The notes: generated by a model not told the origin, from the sequence alone. A stretch of 64,000 nucleotides of DNA from G963664115 sp965263045 (GCA_965263045.1 CBDHGK010000041.1:5766001-5830000); one strand, 5' to 3'. Shown: positions 43,546 to 53,326, counted from the first letter of the stretch. Numbers and translations are program-made.

Positions 43546-43920
43546 GTGCCGACGTTCAACCAGCTGGTTCGACAGGGTCGAAAGAAGCCGAATTATAAGA
43601 CGGGCAGTCCTGCGCTGCAGAATTGTCCGCAGAAGCGTGGTGTATGCACTCGGGTATATACATCTACGCCGAAGAAGCCGAATTCAGCCTTGCGTAAGGT
43701 AGCTCGGGTCCGGTTGACGAATGGGATCGAGGTTACGACTTACATCCCTGGAATTGGACACAACCTGCAGGAGCACTCCATCGTTTTGATTCGCGGCGGT
43801 CGCGTCAAGGATTTACCTGGTGTTCGATACCACGTTGTGCGTGGAACATTGGATGCTTCCGGCGTAACGGGCCGCAAGCAGTCGCGTTCGAAGTATGGCG
43901 CGAAGCGACCGAAGGCTTAA
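43546..43920 (+). CDS. rpsL: 30S ribosomal protein S12
   Basis: 124 aa from GTG 43546, AGGAG about 12 bases upstream. PTFNQLVRQGRKK start, TPKKPNSALRKVARV with Lys43, and GGRVKDLPGVRYH with Lys88 are wild type, so no streptomycin-resistance substitution at the two classic lysines. Accuracy centre of the small subunit. First gene of str operon after a likely promoter. Confidence 0.96.
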   Translation: MPTFNQLVRQGRKKPNYKTGSPALQNCPQKRGVCTRVYTSTPKKPNSALRKVARVRLTNGIEVTTYIPGIGHNLQEHSIVLIRGGRVKDLPGVRYHVVRGTLDASGVTGRKQSRSKYGAKRPKA

Positions 43921-43932
43921 TCTGCCGAGGTA

Positions 43933-43973
43933 CGGAGTCTGCCACCGGGATCTACCCCCGGGTATAGGCTCCG
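43933..43973 (+). promoter_or_regulatory. Two-stem structure in the rpsL-rpsG spacer, candidate S7 site
   Basis: Outer stem CGGAGTC/GGCTCCG (43933-43939, 43967-43973, one G-T pair) encloses an inner hairpin ACCGGG..CCC(G)GGT (43944-43963). In E. coli protein S7 binds the same intercistronic region to repress translation. Similar role inferred from position only. Confidence 0.45.
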
Positions 43974-44047
43974 AATGATTCGTCAATAAATTTGCCGAAA
44001 GGCCGCAACTTCCCGCCGGATTTTGAGGGAGTTGTCTTGAGGTTTGT

Positions 44048-44518
44048 ATGCCCAGAAAGGCTCACATCGTACGCCGCGAGATTCTACCGGACCCGGTCTA
44101 CTCCAGCACTCTTGTGTCGAAGTTCGTCAACCAGATGATGTGGGGCGGTAAGAAGAGCGTTGCGCAGCAGATTTTCTACCGGGCCTTGAAAATCGTTGAA
44201 GAGAAAGCGGGCGACGATCCGTTGAAGGTGTTCAAGAGGGCGATCGAGAATATCAAGCCTGTTCTGGAAGTGAAGTCACGCCGTGTGGGTGGCTCAACCT
44301 ACCAGGTGCCGCTGGAGGTCAGCACCGTCCGCCGTACGTCTCTGGGCATTCGGTGGCTGATCGGTTATTCGCGGGCGCGGGGTGAGAAATCGATGGAAGA
44401 AAAACTTGCCGGCGAAGTTCTCGATGCCGCCAACAACCGCGGAAACGCTGTGAAGAAAAAGGAAGATACGCACCGGATGGCGGAAGCGAATAAGGCCTTT
44501 GCCCACTATCGCTGGTAA
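44048..44518 (+). CDS. rpsG: 30S ribosomal protein S7
   Basis: 156 aa. MPRKAHIVRREILPDPVYSS start, LVSKFVNQMMWGGKKS and VGGSTYQVPLEVSTVRR are typical, and the C-terminal NRGNAVKKKEDTHRMAEANK is complete. Binds the 3' major domain of 16S rRNA near the E site. 17 bases before fusA. Confidence 0.96.
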   Translation: MPRKAHIVRREILPDPVYSSTLVSKFVNQMMWGGKKSVAQQIFYRALKIVEEKAGDDPLKVFKRAIENIKPVLEVKSRRVGGSTYQVPLEVSTVRRTSLGIRWLIGYSRARGEKSMEEKLAGEVLDAANNRGNAVKKKEDTHRMAEANKAFAHYRW

Positions 44519-44535
44519 ACGGATCAATCAAGAGC

Positions 44536-46632
44536 ATGCCTAGAGTCGTACCACTGGAGAGAACCCGCAATATCGGCATCATGGCCCATATCGATGCCGG
44601 CAAGACGACCACCACGGAGCGGATTCTCTACTACACCGGGATCAACTATAAGTTGGGAGAGGTGCACGAAGGTACAGCGACTATGGACTGGATGGAACAG
44701 GAGCAGGAGCGGGGCATTACCATTACGTCCGCTGCCACAACATGTTTCTGGAATGATTTTAGGGTCAACATTATCGACACACCCGGACACGTGGATTTCA
44801 CAGCAGAGGTCGAGCGGTCTCTTCGAGTCCTGGACGGCGCAGTTGCCGTCTTTTGTGCGGTTGGCGGCGTTGAGCCACAGTCGGAAACTGTGTGGCGCCA
44901 GGCCGACAAATATCGTGTGCCCCGGATTGCCTTCGTCAACAAGATGGATCGCGCGGGAGCCGATTTTGACAACTGTGTCGAGATGATGCGCACTCGACTG
45001 CGTGGAAACCCGGTTGTGCTTCAGTTGCCACTCGGCAAAGAGGATAAGTTTCTTGGAGTGATCGATCTGATTCGTCAGAAGGCGATCGTATATTCCGATG
45101 CGACCCGCGGGTCTGAGTACGAACTGCAGGATATTCCGGAAGAATATATCGCCGAGTCGGCAGCACGTCGCGAGAAATTGATAGAAGCGGCCAGCGAGGT
45201 TGATGACGGGTTATTCGATAAGTTCGTCAACGGCGACGCTGTATCTGAGGATGAGCTCAAGGCAGGTGTCAGGCGTGCAACGATCGAGATGAAGATGACG
45301 CCGGTCCTTTGTGGCTCCGCCTTTAAGAATAAAGGCGTCCAGACCCTCCTCGATGCCGTTGTCGATTTCCTCCCTTCTCCACTCGACGTGCCCCCGGTTT
45401 CCGGCTTTACTGCAGACCGATCTTCAGAAGTTACCCGTAACGCCGATGATTCAGAGCCGTTTTCAGCGCTTGTTTTCAAGATCATGTACGACCCATTCGT
45501 CGGGCAGTTGGCCTTCTTCAGGGTGTATTCGGGTCATATCGATGCCGGATCGTACGTTTATAACGCCCGGAAAGATAAACGCGAACGCATCGGGCGCCTG
45601 TTGAAAATGCATGCGGACAAACGCGAAGAGATAAAGGGCATCTATACCGGAGATATTGCGGCCGCAGTTGGACTGAAGGCCGTAACGACGGGGGATACGA
45701 TTTGCACCGAAGCCGCGCCTATTCTTCTCGAAGCCATGGACTTTCCGGAGCCAGTCATTTCGGTTGCGATAGAGCCAAAGACCAAGGCGGACCAGGAAAA
45801 GATGGGAATGGCACTGGGAAAGCTGGCCCAGGAGGATCCCACGTTCCGTATGCACACCGACACGGATACCGGGCAGAGCATTATCTCCGGGATGGGTGAG
45901 TTGCATCTGGAGATCATTGTCGACCGGATGTTGAGAGAGTTCAGTGTTGGTGCCAATGTGGGTAAGCCGCAGGTCTCATATAAGGAAACCATTCGGAAAG
46001 CAGCCGAGGCTGAAGGCCGTTACGTGCGGCAAACCGGCGGCCGGGGCCAATACGGCCACGTCAAGATAAAGATAGAGCCTGCCGAATCCGGTACGGGACT
46101 GGATTTTGTCAATAAGATTGTCGGCGGCGCAATTCCCAAAGAGTTTATTAAGCCTGTCCATCAAGGGATCGCCGGGGCGATGACGTCTGGAATTCTCGCC
46201 GGGTACGAGATGCGTGACGTGCGAGTCACTCTGTTTGATGGGTCTTTCCACGATGTGGATTCTTCAGAGATAGCGTTCAAAATTGCGGGGTCCATGGCGT
46301 TTAAGACCGCTTGCGGAAAGGCATATCCAGCATTGCTGGAGCCTATGATGCGAGTTGAAGTGGTTCTTCCGGAGGAGTACCTGGGCGATGTCATCGGAGA
46401 TTTGAACTCCCGCCGTGGCCACGTGGAAGGTATGGATGCCCGTCAGGGAACCCAGGTCGTCCGGGCTCTTGTGCCGCTGTCGACGATGTTCGGTTACGCG
46501 ACAGACCTCCGATCGATGACCCAGGGTCGCGCAACCTACTCGATGCACTTTGGGCAGTATTCACAGGTGCCTTCCCAGATCTCTGAAGAGATCGTTGCGA
46601 AGGCGCAAGGGCGGGAATTCAAGCCGGTTTAG
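44536..46632 (+). CDS. fusA: Elongation factor G
   Basis: 698 aa translocation GTPase. P-loop AHIDAGKTT (17-25), switch I ERGITITSAATTC, DTPGHVDF, NKMDR, and domains III-V including VGKPQVSYKETI and RGHVEGMDARQGTQVVRA. Codon use (ACC, GCC, GGC mixed) matches the rest of the cluster, in contrast to the tuf gene after it. Stop codon lies within a 9-bp tandem repeat. Confidence 0.97.
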   Translation: MPRVVPLERTRNIGIMAHIDAGKTTTTERILYYTGINYKLGEVHEGTATMDWMEQEQERGITITSAATTCFWNDFRVNIIDTPGHVDFTAEVERSLRVLDGAVAVFCAVGGVEPQSETVWRQADKYRVPRIAFVNKMDRAGADFDNCVEMMRTRLRGNPVVLQLPLGKEDKFLGVIDLIRQKAIVYSDATRGSEYELQDIPEEYIAESAARREKLIEAASEVDDGLFDKFVNGDAVSEDELKAGVRRATIEMKMTPVLCGSAFKNKGVQTLLDAVVDFLPSPLDVPPVSGFTADRSSEVTRNADDSEPFSALVFKIMYDPFVGQLAFFRVYSGHIDAGSYVYNARKDKRERIGRLLKMHADKREEIKGIYTGDIAAAVGLKAVTTGDTICTEAAPILLEAMDFPEPVISVAIEPKTKADQEKMGMALGKLAQEDPTFRMHTDTDTGQSIISGMGELHLEIIVDRMLREFSVGANVGKPQVSYKETIRKAAEAEGRYVRQTGGRGQYGHVKIKIEPAESGTGLDFVNKIVGGAIPKEFIKPVHQGIAGAMTSGILAGYEMRDVRVTLFDGSFHDVDSSEIAFKIAGSMAFKTACGKAYPALLEPMMRVEVVLPEEYLGDVIGDLNSRRGHVEGMDARQGTQVVRALVPLSTMFGYATDLRSMTQGRATYSMHFGQYSQVPSQISEEIVAKAQGREFKPV

Positions 46633-46658
46633 CCGATTTAGTCGATTTAGCCGATTTA
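46623..46658 (+). repeat. 9-bp tandem repeat, 4 copies, at the fusA stop
   Basis: GCCGGTTTA, GCCGATTTA, GTCGATTTA, GCCGATTTA in a row. The first unit includes the TAG of fusA; the others are non-coding, each offering TAG/TTAG stops. Suggests slippage duplication after the stop. Confidence 0.85.
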
Positions 46659-46668
46659 ACGAGGTCGG

Positions 46669-47910
<1,242 letters not shown>

Positions 47911-47937
47911 GAAAACTCGTCCGAGACTTCATTAAAG

Positions 47938-48267
47938 ATGCTAAACGAAAAAATTCGTATACGGCTGAAGGCCTACGATTCGAGGATTTTGGATCAATCG
48001 TCAGGTGAGATCGTGGATACGGCGAAGCGCACCGGTGCTCGAGTGGCCGGCCCGATTCCCCTGCCGACGGTGATTAACAAATACACCGTATTACGTTCGC
48101 CGCATGTGGATAAAAAGTCTCGGGAGCAGTTCGAAATCCGGACGCACAAGCGGTTGCTCGACATACTGGAACCGACACCCCAGACCGTGGATGCTCTGAT
48201 GAAGCTGGACCTGCCAGCGGGCGTTGATGTTGAGATTAAGGCTTTCGGCCGGGAGCACGGAACTTAG
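47938..48267 (+). CDS. rpsJ: 30S ribosomal protein S10
   Basis: 109 aa, slightly longer than usual (about 102). IRIRLKAYDSRILDQSSGEIV, GPIPLPT, YTVLRSPHVDKKSREQFEIRTHKRLLDI and LPAGVDVEIK are standard. Also the NusE partner of NusG/NusB in antitermination. The spacer of 27 bases to tuf fuses the str and S10 operons. Confidence 0.96.
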   Translation: MLNEKIRIRLKAYDSRILDQSSGEIVDTAKRTGARVAGPIPLPTVINKYTVLRSPHVDKKSREQFEIRTHKRLLDILEPTPQTVDALMKLDLPAGVDVEIKAFGREHGT

Positions 48268-48342
48268 AATGGCCGGAAGGGTCCGGGGCTGCTAAGGGCG
48301 TGGGCCCGACGCTCGAGAGAACTCGAAAGAACTTGAAGGAAA

Positions 48343-48968
48343 ATGGTAGACGGACTTTTAGGCAAGAAAGTTGGAATGACCCAGGTGCTGGGCGAGGACG
48401 GGACGGCGGTGTCGGTCACCGTTATCGAAGTCGGCCCATGTGTCGTCGTGCAGCGTAAGACCGTGCAGCGTGATGGTTACGACGCGGTGCAGTTGGGCTT
48501 GGTCGAGTTCGTAAAGGAAAAGCGTGTCGGAAAGCCGATGGCCGGCCATTTCAAGAAAGCCGGTGTACCGCCCGTGCGTTTTATACGGGAAGTCGGTCTT
48601 GATGCTGACGATGACGTAAAGACGGGTGATCGCTTACAGGTTGAGATCTTCACATCCAGCGATCGGGTTCACGTGACCGGAACCAGTAAAGGCCGCGGTT
48701 TCGCCGGCGTGATTAAGCGTCACGGATTCAGTGGTGGTCGGGCGACCCACGGTTCCATGTTCCACCGGGCGCCGGGATCGATCGGGCAGTCGGCTTATCC
48801 TTCCCGCGTCTTGAAGGGAACTCGGATGCGGGTCATATGGGCGCGGCGCGCGTAACGACCCGTGGACTCCGCGTACATAGCGTGGATGAAGACAGGAACG
48901 TTATGCTGGTCCGTGGAGCGGTACCGGGACCCAATGGCGGATACGTCGTGGTTCAGAGAGCAGGTTAA
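48343..48968 (+). CDS. rplC: 50S ribosomal protein L3, interrupted by a single-base frameshift
   Basis: Frame 1 runs from ATG 48343 and is normal L3 (DGLLGKKVGMTQVLGEDGTA, GTSKGRGFAGVIKRHGF) until ...VLKGTRM, then reads off-frame to a stop at 48855. One missing C at about 48829 explains it: the bases after ATG 48826 read CGGGTCATATG where family members need CCGGGTCATATG (RMPGHMG). From there the second frame continues as ARVTTRGLRVHSV, LVRGAVPGPNGGYVVV and stops at 48966-48968, one base before rplD. With the base restored the protein is 208 aa, the family size. L3 is essential, so a sequencing/assembly error is the simplest explanation. Confidence 0.9.
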
Positions 48969-48969
48969 C

Positions 48970-49596
48970 ATGCCGACAATCGAAGTCAAAAATCTGGACA
49001 ACAACGTAGTCGAAACGATTGAACTGGCAGGGGCCGTCTTTGATGCACCGGTCAACGAAGGGTTGATGCACGATGCGGTTCGCCAGTATCTGGCGAGCCA
49101 TCGCCGAGGAACCCATTCGACCAAGACCCGGGCGGAAGTGCGAGGCAGCGGTCGGAAACCCTGGCGGCAGAAGGGTTCGGGACGTGCGCGGGTGGGAGAA
49201 GCACGGAACCCGCTATGGCGAACCGGAGGAACCGTGTTCGGACCGAAACCCAGGAAATATGGCTATGAGCTTCCGAAGAAAATGTTTCGGGCCGCACTGA
49301 GGTCTGCTTTGACACTGAAGCTTCGGGATTCCGAACTGAGCGTCGTCGACGCCTTCAGCCTGGGGAGCCATCGGACGAAGCCGTTCGCAGAATGCCTGGA
49401 CAGGTTGGGTTTCAGGCGCAAGGTGCTCCTGGTGGATCACCTAGAGAATCCGAATCTGTACATGGCCTCCCGAAACCTGTCTGAAGTCCGCCTCATCGCA
49501 AACCTTCAGCTCACCCCATATCAGCTCTTGAATGCCCGGCATGTCGTATTCACCAAGGCCGCGATTCAGGGCCTCGAAGAGGGTCTGGAGAAATGA
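48970..49596 (+). CDS. rplD: 50S ribosomal protein L4
   Basis: 208 aa from ATG 48970, one base after the restored L3 stop. A longer open frame from 48862 only overlaps the end of rplC. The extended loop (RGTHSTKTRAEVRGSGRKPW) that lines the exit tunnel, GSGRARVG and GPKPRKYGYELPKK are normal. In E. coli L4 represses the S10 operon; no leader hairpin is recognised here because rpsJ follows tuf directly. Overlaps rplW by four bases. Confidence 0.95.
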   Translation: MPTIEVKNLDNNVVETIELAGAVFDAPVNEGLMHDAVRQYLASHRRGTHSTKTRAEVRGSGRKPWRQKGSGRARVGEARNPLWRTGGTVFGPKPRKYGYELPKKMFRAALRSALTLKLRDSELSVVDAFSLGSHRTKPFAECLDRLGFRRKVLLVDHLENPNLYMASRNLSEVRLIANLQLTPYQLLNARHVVFTKAAIQGLEEGLEK

Positions 49597-49886
49597 GCAC
49601 TCTTTTTGACGTGATTCGCCGCCCAGTTATTACTGAGAAAGGACTCGGTCTGAAGGAAGACGAGCGAACGCTCTGCTTCAGCGTAGAGTCGGATGCCAGT
49701 AAGCAGGAAATCCGGCAGGCGGTGGAGCGGATATTCAAGGTCCGGGTCGAGGATGTCCGAACGATGGTCGTGCGTGGAAAAATGCGGCGTCGCGGCCGGT
49801 TCGTCGGATACCAGCCGTCCTGGAAAAAGGCATACGTAAAGCTGGCCGAGGGCGAAAAAATGATCGAGTACGGGGACGAAGTATAG
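49593..49886 (+). CDS. rplW: 50S ribosomal protein L23
   Basis: 97 aa, ATG inside the rplD stop (ATGA). VIRRPVITEKGL start, EIRQAVERIFKVRVEDVRTM and GKMRRRGRFVGYQPSWKKAYVK are standard. Sits at the tunnel exit and docks trigger factor and SRP. Confidence 0.95.
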   Translation: MSTLFDVIRRPVITEKGLGLKEDERTLCFSVESDASKQEIRQAVERIFKVRVEDVRTMVVRGKMRRRGRFVGYQPSWKKAYVKLAEGEKMIEYGDEV

Positions 49887-49919
49887 CGAAAATCCGTTTG
49901 CCTAGGACGGGATACTGAA

Positions 49920-50741
49920 ATGGCGATTAAGAAATTCAATCCGACTCCGATGTCGCGGCGCTTCCAGGAAGTGATCGATTACAAGCAGGAGATCACCACG
50001 GATACGCCCCACAAGCCTCTGCTTGAGCCGAAGAAAAGGATCAGCGGCCGGAATAATTACGGGCGCATGACGATCCGGCATCGAGGTGGTGGTAGCAAGA
50101 AACAGTATCGGGTGATCGACTTCAAGCGCAACAAACCAGGTGTTCCGGCCAGTGTTGAAACAATCGAGTACGACCCCAACCGTTCCGCTTTCATTGCTCT
50201 GCTTTCATACGTGGATGGTGAGAAACGCTATATCCTTCAGCCAGTCGGTCTCAAAGTCGGTATGAAGGTTGTGTCTGGGCCCGAAGCGGACATCCTGGTG
50301 GGTAACGCGTTGCCGCTTAAGAACATTCCGCTCGGTACAACAATCCACAACATCGAACTCCGGCCGGGCAAGGGCGCTCAGATGGTGCGTGCGGCTGGTG
50401 GATCGGCCCAACTGGTCGCCAAAGAAGGAAAGTATGCCCACATCAAACTGCCTTCGGGTGAAGTTCGACTCGTCGCTGTTGATTGTGCCGCCACCGTTGG
50501 GCAGGTGGGCAACCTGGATCACGAAAACATCAGCCTCGGCAAGGCAGGTCGGAAGAGACATCGTGGTATCCGTCCCACCGTCCGGGGTGTGGTCATGAAT
50601 CCGGTGGACCATCCTCACGGGGGTGGAGAGGGGCGCGTCAAGGGGAACAATCCCATGACGCCCTGGGGTAAACCGACGTTGGGTTATCGGACGCGCAACA
50701 ACAAGCGGACCGATAAGTTCATCGTTAAGAGGAAGAAGTAG
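49920..50741 (+). CDS. rplB: 50S ribosomal protein L2
   Basis: 273 aa. Full-length, with GRNNYGRMTIRHRGGGSKK, YIRLPSGEVRLV-type region (YAHIKLPSGEVRLVAVDC) and the C-terminal GVVMNPVDHPHGGGEG containing the histidine important for peptidyl transfer. 33 bases after rplW, five before rpsS. Confidence 0.97.
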   Translation: MAIKKFNPTPMSRRFQEVIDYKQEITTDTPHKPLLEPKKRISGRNNYGRMTIRHRGGGSKKQYRVIDFKRNKPGVPASVETIEYDPNRSAFIALLSYVDGEKRYILQPVGLKVGMKVVSGPEADILVGNALPLKNIPLGTTIHNIELRPGKGAQMVRAAGGSAQLVAKEGKYAHIKLPSGEVRLVAVDCAATVGQVGNLDHENISLGKAGRKRHRGIRPTVRGVVMNPVDHPHGGGEGRVKGNNPMTPWGKPTLGYRTRNNKRTDKFIVKRKK

Positions 50742-50746
50742 GTTTT

Positions 50747-51028
50747 ATGGCACGATCGGTCAAGAAGGGCTACTTTATCGACGACCATCTGGAGAAGGTG
50801 ATCGCGGGGATGAATGCCCGGAACGAAAAGAAGGTGCACAAGACCTGGTCCAGGCGCTCAACCGTAACCCCGGAAATGGTGGGCCACACGATTGCGGTTC
50901 ACAACGGGAAGAAATTCATTCCGGTATACGTAACTGAGAATATGGTTGGCCACAAGTTTGGAGAATTCGCACCGACACGGACATTTCGTGGCCATTCGGC
51001 GGGCGGCAAGGCTGTGACTCCGAGATGA
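50747..51028 (+). CDS. rpsS: 30S ribosomal protein S19
   Basis: 93 aa. ARSVKKGYFIDDHLEKV, TWSRRSTVTPEMVGHTIAVHNG and VGHKFGEFAPTRTFRGH are standard. Head protein of the small subunit. Five bases after rplB; an unusual 117-base spacer with a short tandem repeat separates it from rplV. Confidence 0.96.
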   Translation: MARSVKKGYFIDDHLEKVIAGMNARNEKKVHKTWSRRSTVTPEMVGHTIAVHNGKKFIPVYVTENMVGHKFGEFAPTRTFRGHSAGGKAVTPR

Positions 51029-51069
51029 CGCAGCTGCTCGATGACCACCCGTTGGTCGTCGTGCGCCTA

Positions 51070-51105
51070 TAGAGTGCGCCTGGAAAATAGAGTGACCCTG
51101 GAAAA
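51070..51105 (+). repeat. 18-bp tandem duplication in the rpsS-rplV spacer
   Basis: TAGAGTGCGCCTGGAAAA (51070-51087) and TAGAGTGACCCTGGAAAA (51088-51105), 16 of 18 bases equal. Non-coding; in most bacteria these two genes are almost adjacent. Confidence 0.85.
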
Positions 51106-51145
51106 CTGGATTGCACATTCATAGAACGCACTGACACATGAAAGC

Positions 51146-51484
51146 ATGATTTCAACAGCTACAGCCCGGTTTGTACGCATGTCGCCACAGAAGGTCCGTC
51201 TCGTGGTGGACCTGATCCGTGGAAAGAACGTGAACGATGCGTTGATAACATTGCAGTTCACCAATAAGCGCGCCACCGGTCCGATCGAAAAGGTCGTTCG
51301 CTCTGCGGTCGCCAATGCGACTGAGCAGTCGGAATCGGTTGATGTCGACAAGCTGTTTATTGAGACGGCGTACATCAATGAAGGGCCCCGGCTGAAGCGG
51401 ATCCGGCCAGCTCCGATGGGACGGGCTTTCCGCTACCAGAGACGGATGAGCCACATCACGATTGAGTTAGGAGAAAAGGAATAA
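51146..51484 (+). CDS. rplV: 50S ribosomal protein L22
   Basis: 112 aa. VRMSPQKVRLVVDLIRGKNV and the tunnel hairpin region ending RPAPMGRAFRYQRRMSHITI are standard. Follows a 117-base spacer, and a further 104-base spacer with two hairpins precedes rpsC, so translational coupling is broken on both sides. Confidence 0.96.
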   Translation: MISTATARFVRMSPQKVRLVVDLIRGKNVNDALITLQFTNKRATGPIEKVVRSAVANATEQSESVDVDKLFIETAYINEGPRLKRIRPAPMGRAFRYQRRMSHITIELGEKE

Positions 51485-51492
51485 TCCTGCAG

Positions 51493-51547
51493 GTGCGGCC
51501 CGTGACCGCACAGATTTGATGAAGGGACGTGCGCTTACAGAGCGCAC
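51493..51547 (+). promoter_or_regulatory. Two adjacent hairpins in the rplV-rpsC spacer
   Basis: GTGCGG-N7-CCGCAC (51493-51511) and GTGCGCT-TACAG-AGCGCAC (51529-51547), both perfect stems, sharing the GTGCG arm sequence. No T-run after either. Could slow polymerase, mark RNA processing or be a duplicated protein-binding site. Confidence 0.45.
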
Positions 51548-51588
51548 CTACAGCCGAGTAAAGATAGTTAGCCGAGGACAGATAGTTC

Positions 51589-52248
51589 ATGGGTCAAAAG
51601 ACACATCCATACGGATTTCGGCTCGGAATTACCAAGCCTTGGAGATCCCGCTGGTTTGCTACGAAGGACTACGGCAGGCTGCTTCACGAAGATCTGGAAC
51701 TGAAGCGGAGTTTGAAGAAGCAACTCTCCCATGCGGGTGTCAGCAGCATCGAAGTCGAGCGGATGGCGAACAAGCTTCGGATCACGATTTATACGTCCCG
51801 ACCCGGCATCATCATCGGACGTAAGGGCTCGGAGATCGACAGGCTCAAGGGCGACATCCAGAAGCAGACCAACCGTGAGGTCTATATCAATATCCAGGAA
51901 ATCCACCGTCCCGAATTGGATGCGCAGTTGGTCGCTGAATCCATCGCGATGCAACTGGAGAAACGAATCGCTTTCCGTAGAGCTATGCGGAAGGCCGTCG
52001 ATTCGGCGCTGAGATTCGGTGCAAAAGGCATCAAGGTGAGGGTCAGTGGCCGGTTAAATGGCGCCGAGATCGCACGGTCGGAATGGTATCTGCAGGGCCA
52101 GCTGCCGCTTCACACGCTTCGGGCGGACATTGACTACGGTTTTGCGCAGTCCTATACCACCTACGGCGTGATTGGCGTGAAGTGTTGGACCTATAAGGGG
52201 GACATCCTGTCGAAGGCGCAAGCGAAACCGGGCGTCCCCGAGCTGTAG
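51589..52248 (+). CDS. rpsC: 30S ribosomal protein S3
   Basis: 219 aa. KH domain with RPGIIIGRKGSEIDRLKGDI, and C-terminal SGRLNGAEIARSEWYLQGQLPLHTLRADIDYG. Helps unwind mRNA at the entry channel. ATG 51589 gives MGQKTHPYGFRLGI, the family start. 28 bases before rplP. Confidence 0.97.
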   Translation: MGQKTHPYGFRLGITKPWRSRWFATKDYGRLLHEDLELKRSLKKQLSHAGVSSIEVERMANKLRITIYTSRPGIIIGRKGSEIDRLKGDIQKQTNREVYINIQEIHRPELDAQLVAESIAMQLEKRIAFRRAMRKAVDSALRFGAKGIKVRVSGRLNGAEIARSEWYLQGQLPLHTLRADIDYGFAQSYTTYGVIGVKCWTYKGDILSKAQAKPGVPEL

Positions 52249-52276
52249 CGTTGAGCTTTTTCGAGGAGTTGATCGC

Positions 52277-52720
52277 ATGTTGATGCCGAAGAAAGTCAAG
52301 TACCGCAAGCAACAGCGCGGTCGGATGAAGGGCAAGGCCTGGCGCGGGTCGAGCCTCGAATTCGGAAACTTCGGTCTGAAAACGCTGGACGCCGCGTGGA
52401 TTACGGATCGCCAGATTGAAGCAGCGCGAATTGCAATGACGCGTTTTGTAAAGCGCGGAGGCAAAGTGTGGATCCGGATATTTCCGGACAAGCCTGTGAC
52501 CAAGAAGCCCGCGGAAACGCGGATGGGTAAGGGCAAAGGTGCACCCGAGTACTGGGTGGCGCCGGTGAAGCCTGGTCGAATCCTGTATGAAATGGAAGGC
52601 GTACCCGAACAGGTGGCGCGTGAGGCTATGCGACTGGCCGCCCAGAAGCTACCGATTCGGACGAAATTCGTGGCGCGCATGGAACGTGTAGAACGTGTAG
52701 AAAAGGAGACATCCGGATGA
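52277..52720 (+). CDS. rplP: 50S ribosomal protein L16
   Basis: 147 aa. MLMPKKVKYRKQQRGRMKGKAWRG start, RVWIRIFPDKPVTKKPAETRMG and GKGAPEYWVAPVKPGRILYE standard (KVWIRIF here). Short tail ERVERVEKE comes from a 9-bp duplication (GAACGTGTA twice). Stop overlaps rpmC by four bases. Confidence 0.96.
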   Translation: MLMPKKVKYRKQQRGRMKGKAWRGSSLEFGNFGLKTLDAAWITDRQIEAARIAMTRFVKRGGKVWIRIFPDKPVTKKPAETRMGKGKGAPEYWVAPVKPGRILYEMEGVPEQVAREAMRLAAQKLPIRTKFVARMERVERVEKETSG

Positions 52721-52923
52721 AGTCGACGGACCGTCTCAACAAACTGAAAGACCTTTCAGCCGAGGAACTCAGCGATCGAAAAGAAGAGATGTCGGAAGAG
52801 GCTTTCCGGCTCCGATTCCAGTGGACGATGGGACAGGCCGAGGCGCTAAAGAAGATGCGGGAACTCCGCAGGGATCGGGCGCGCGTGCTGACATTGCTTC
52901 GAGAAAAGCAGGTCGATAAATAG
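52717..52923 (+). CDS. rpmC: 50S ribosomal protein L29
   Basis: 68 aa. Two helices: LNKLKDLSAEELSDRKEEMS and EAFRLRFQWTMGQAEALKKM followed by RRDRARVLTLLREKQ. ATG sits in the rplP stop. Near tunnel exit with L23. 70 bases to rpsQ. Confidence 0.95.
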   Translation: MKSTDRLNKLKDLSAEELSDRKEEMSEEAFRLRFQWTMGQAEALKKMRELRRDRARVLTLLREKQVDK

Positions 52924-52993
52924 CAGGGCCATTATTCCGGGTGCCCGTTGGCAAGCACTAATTTTGGGGTATTGAAGTAAACATGGCTAGGAA

Positions 52994-53311
52994 ATGGTAG
53001 AAGAATTAAGTCAGCCAGAAGAGTCAAGTCAGTCAAACGAGACCCCGAGCGTCCGTCACCGGCAGGAAAAGGTCGGTGTTGTTACGCGGACCAAGATGCA
53101 GAAAACCATCGTGGTCGAGGTCAGTCGGCGCGTGCCGCATCCGCTCTACAAGAGGATCATCGCTCGCCGGTCCAAGTTCCTTGTCCATGATGAGGAAGGT
53201 AAGGCTCACACCGGCGACGTGGTGCGCATCGTCGAGACGCGGCCGGTGAGTAAGCACAAGCGCTGGCGCCTTCGGGAGATCGTGCAGCCCTCATCCACCC
53301 GAGGCGTGTAG
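52994..53311 (+). CDS. rpsQ: 30S ribosomal protein S17 with N-terminal extension
   Basis: 105 aa versus 80-90 usual. Conserved OB fold from about residue 26 (VGVVTRTKMQKTIVVEVSRR, YKRIIARRSKFLVHDEEG, DVVRIVETRPVSKHKRWRL). The first 22 residues are polar (Ser/Gln/Glu) and not conserved. Just upstream a five-codon ATG frame (52983, encoding MARKW) ends with TAG overlapping the S17 start region, so the chosen ATG 52994 is somewhat uncertain; no strong Shine-Dalgarno sequence is seen. Confidence 0.9.
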   Translation: MVEELSQPEESSQSNETPSVRHRQEKVGVVTRTKMQKTIVVEVSRRVPHPLYKRIIARRSKFLVHDEEGKAHTGDVVRIVETRPVSKHKRWRLREIVQPSSTRGV

Positions 53312-53326
53312 CGCGAGGTATCTGCG

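Noticed and set aside
48862..48969. N-terminal extension of rplD from 48862
   Set aside because: Overlaps the second-frame part of rplC, which encodes recognisable L3 sequence; L4 starts at ATG 48970.
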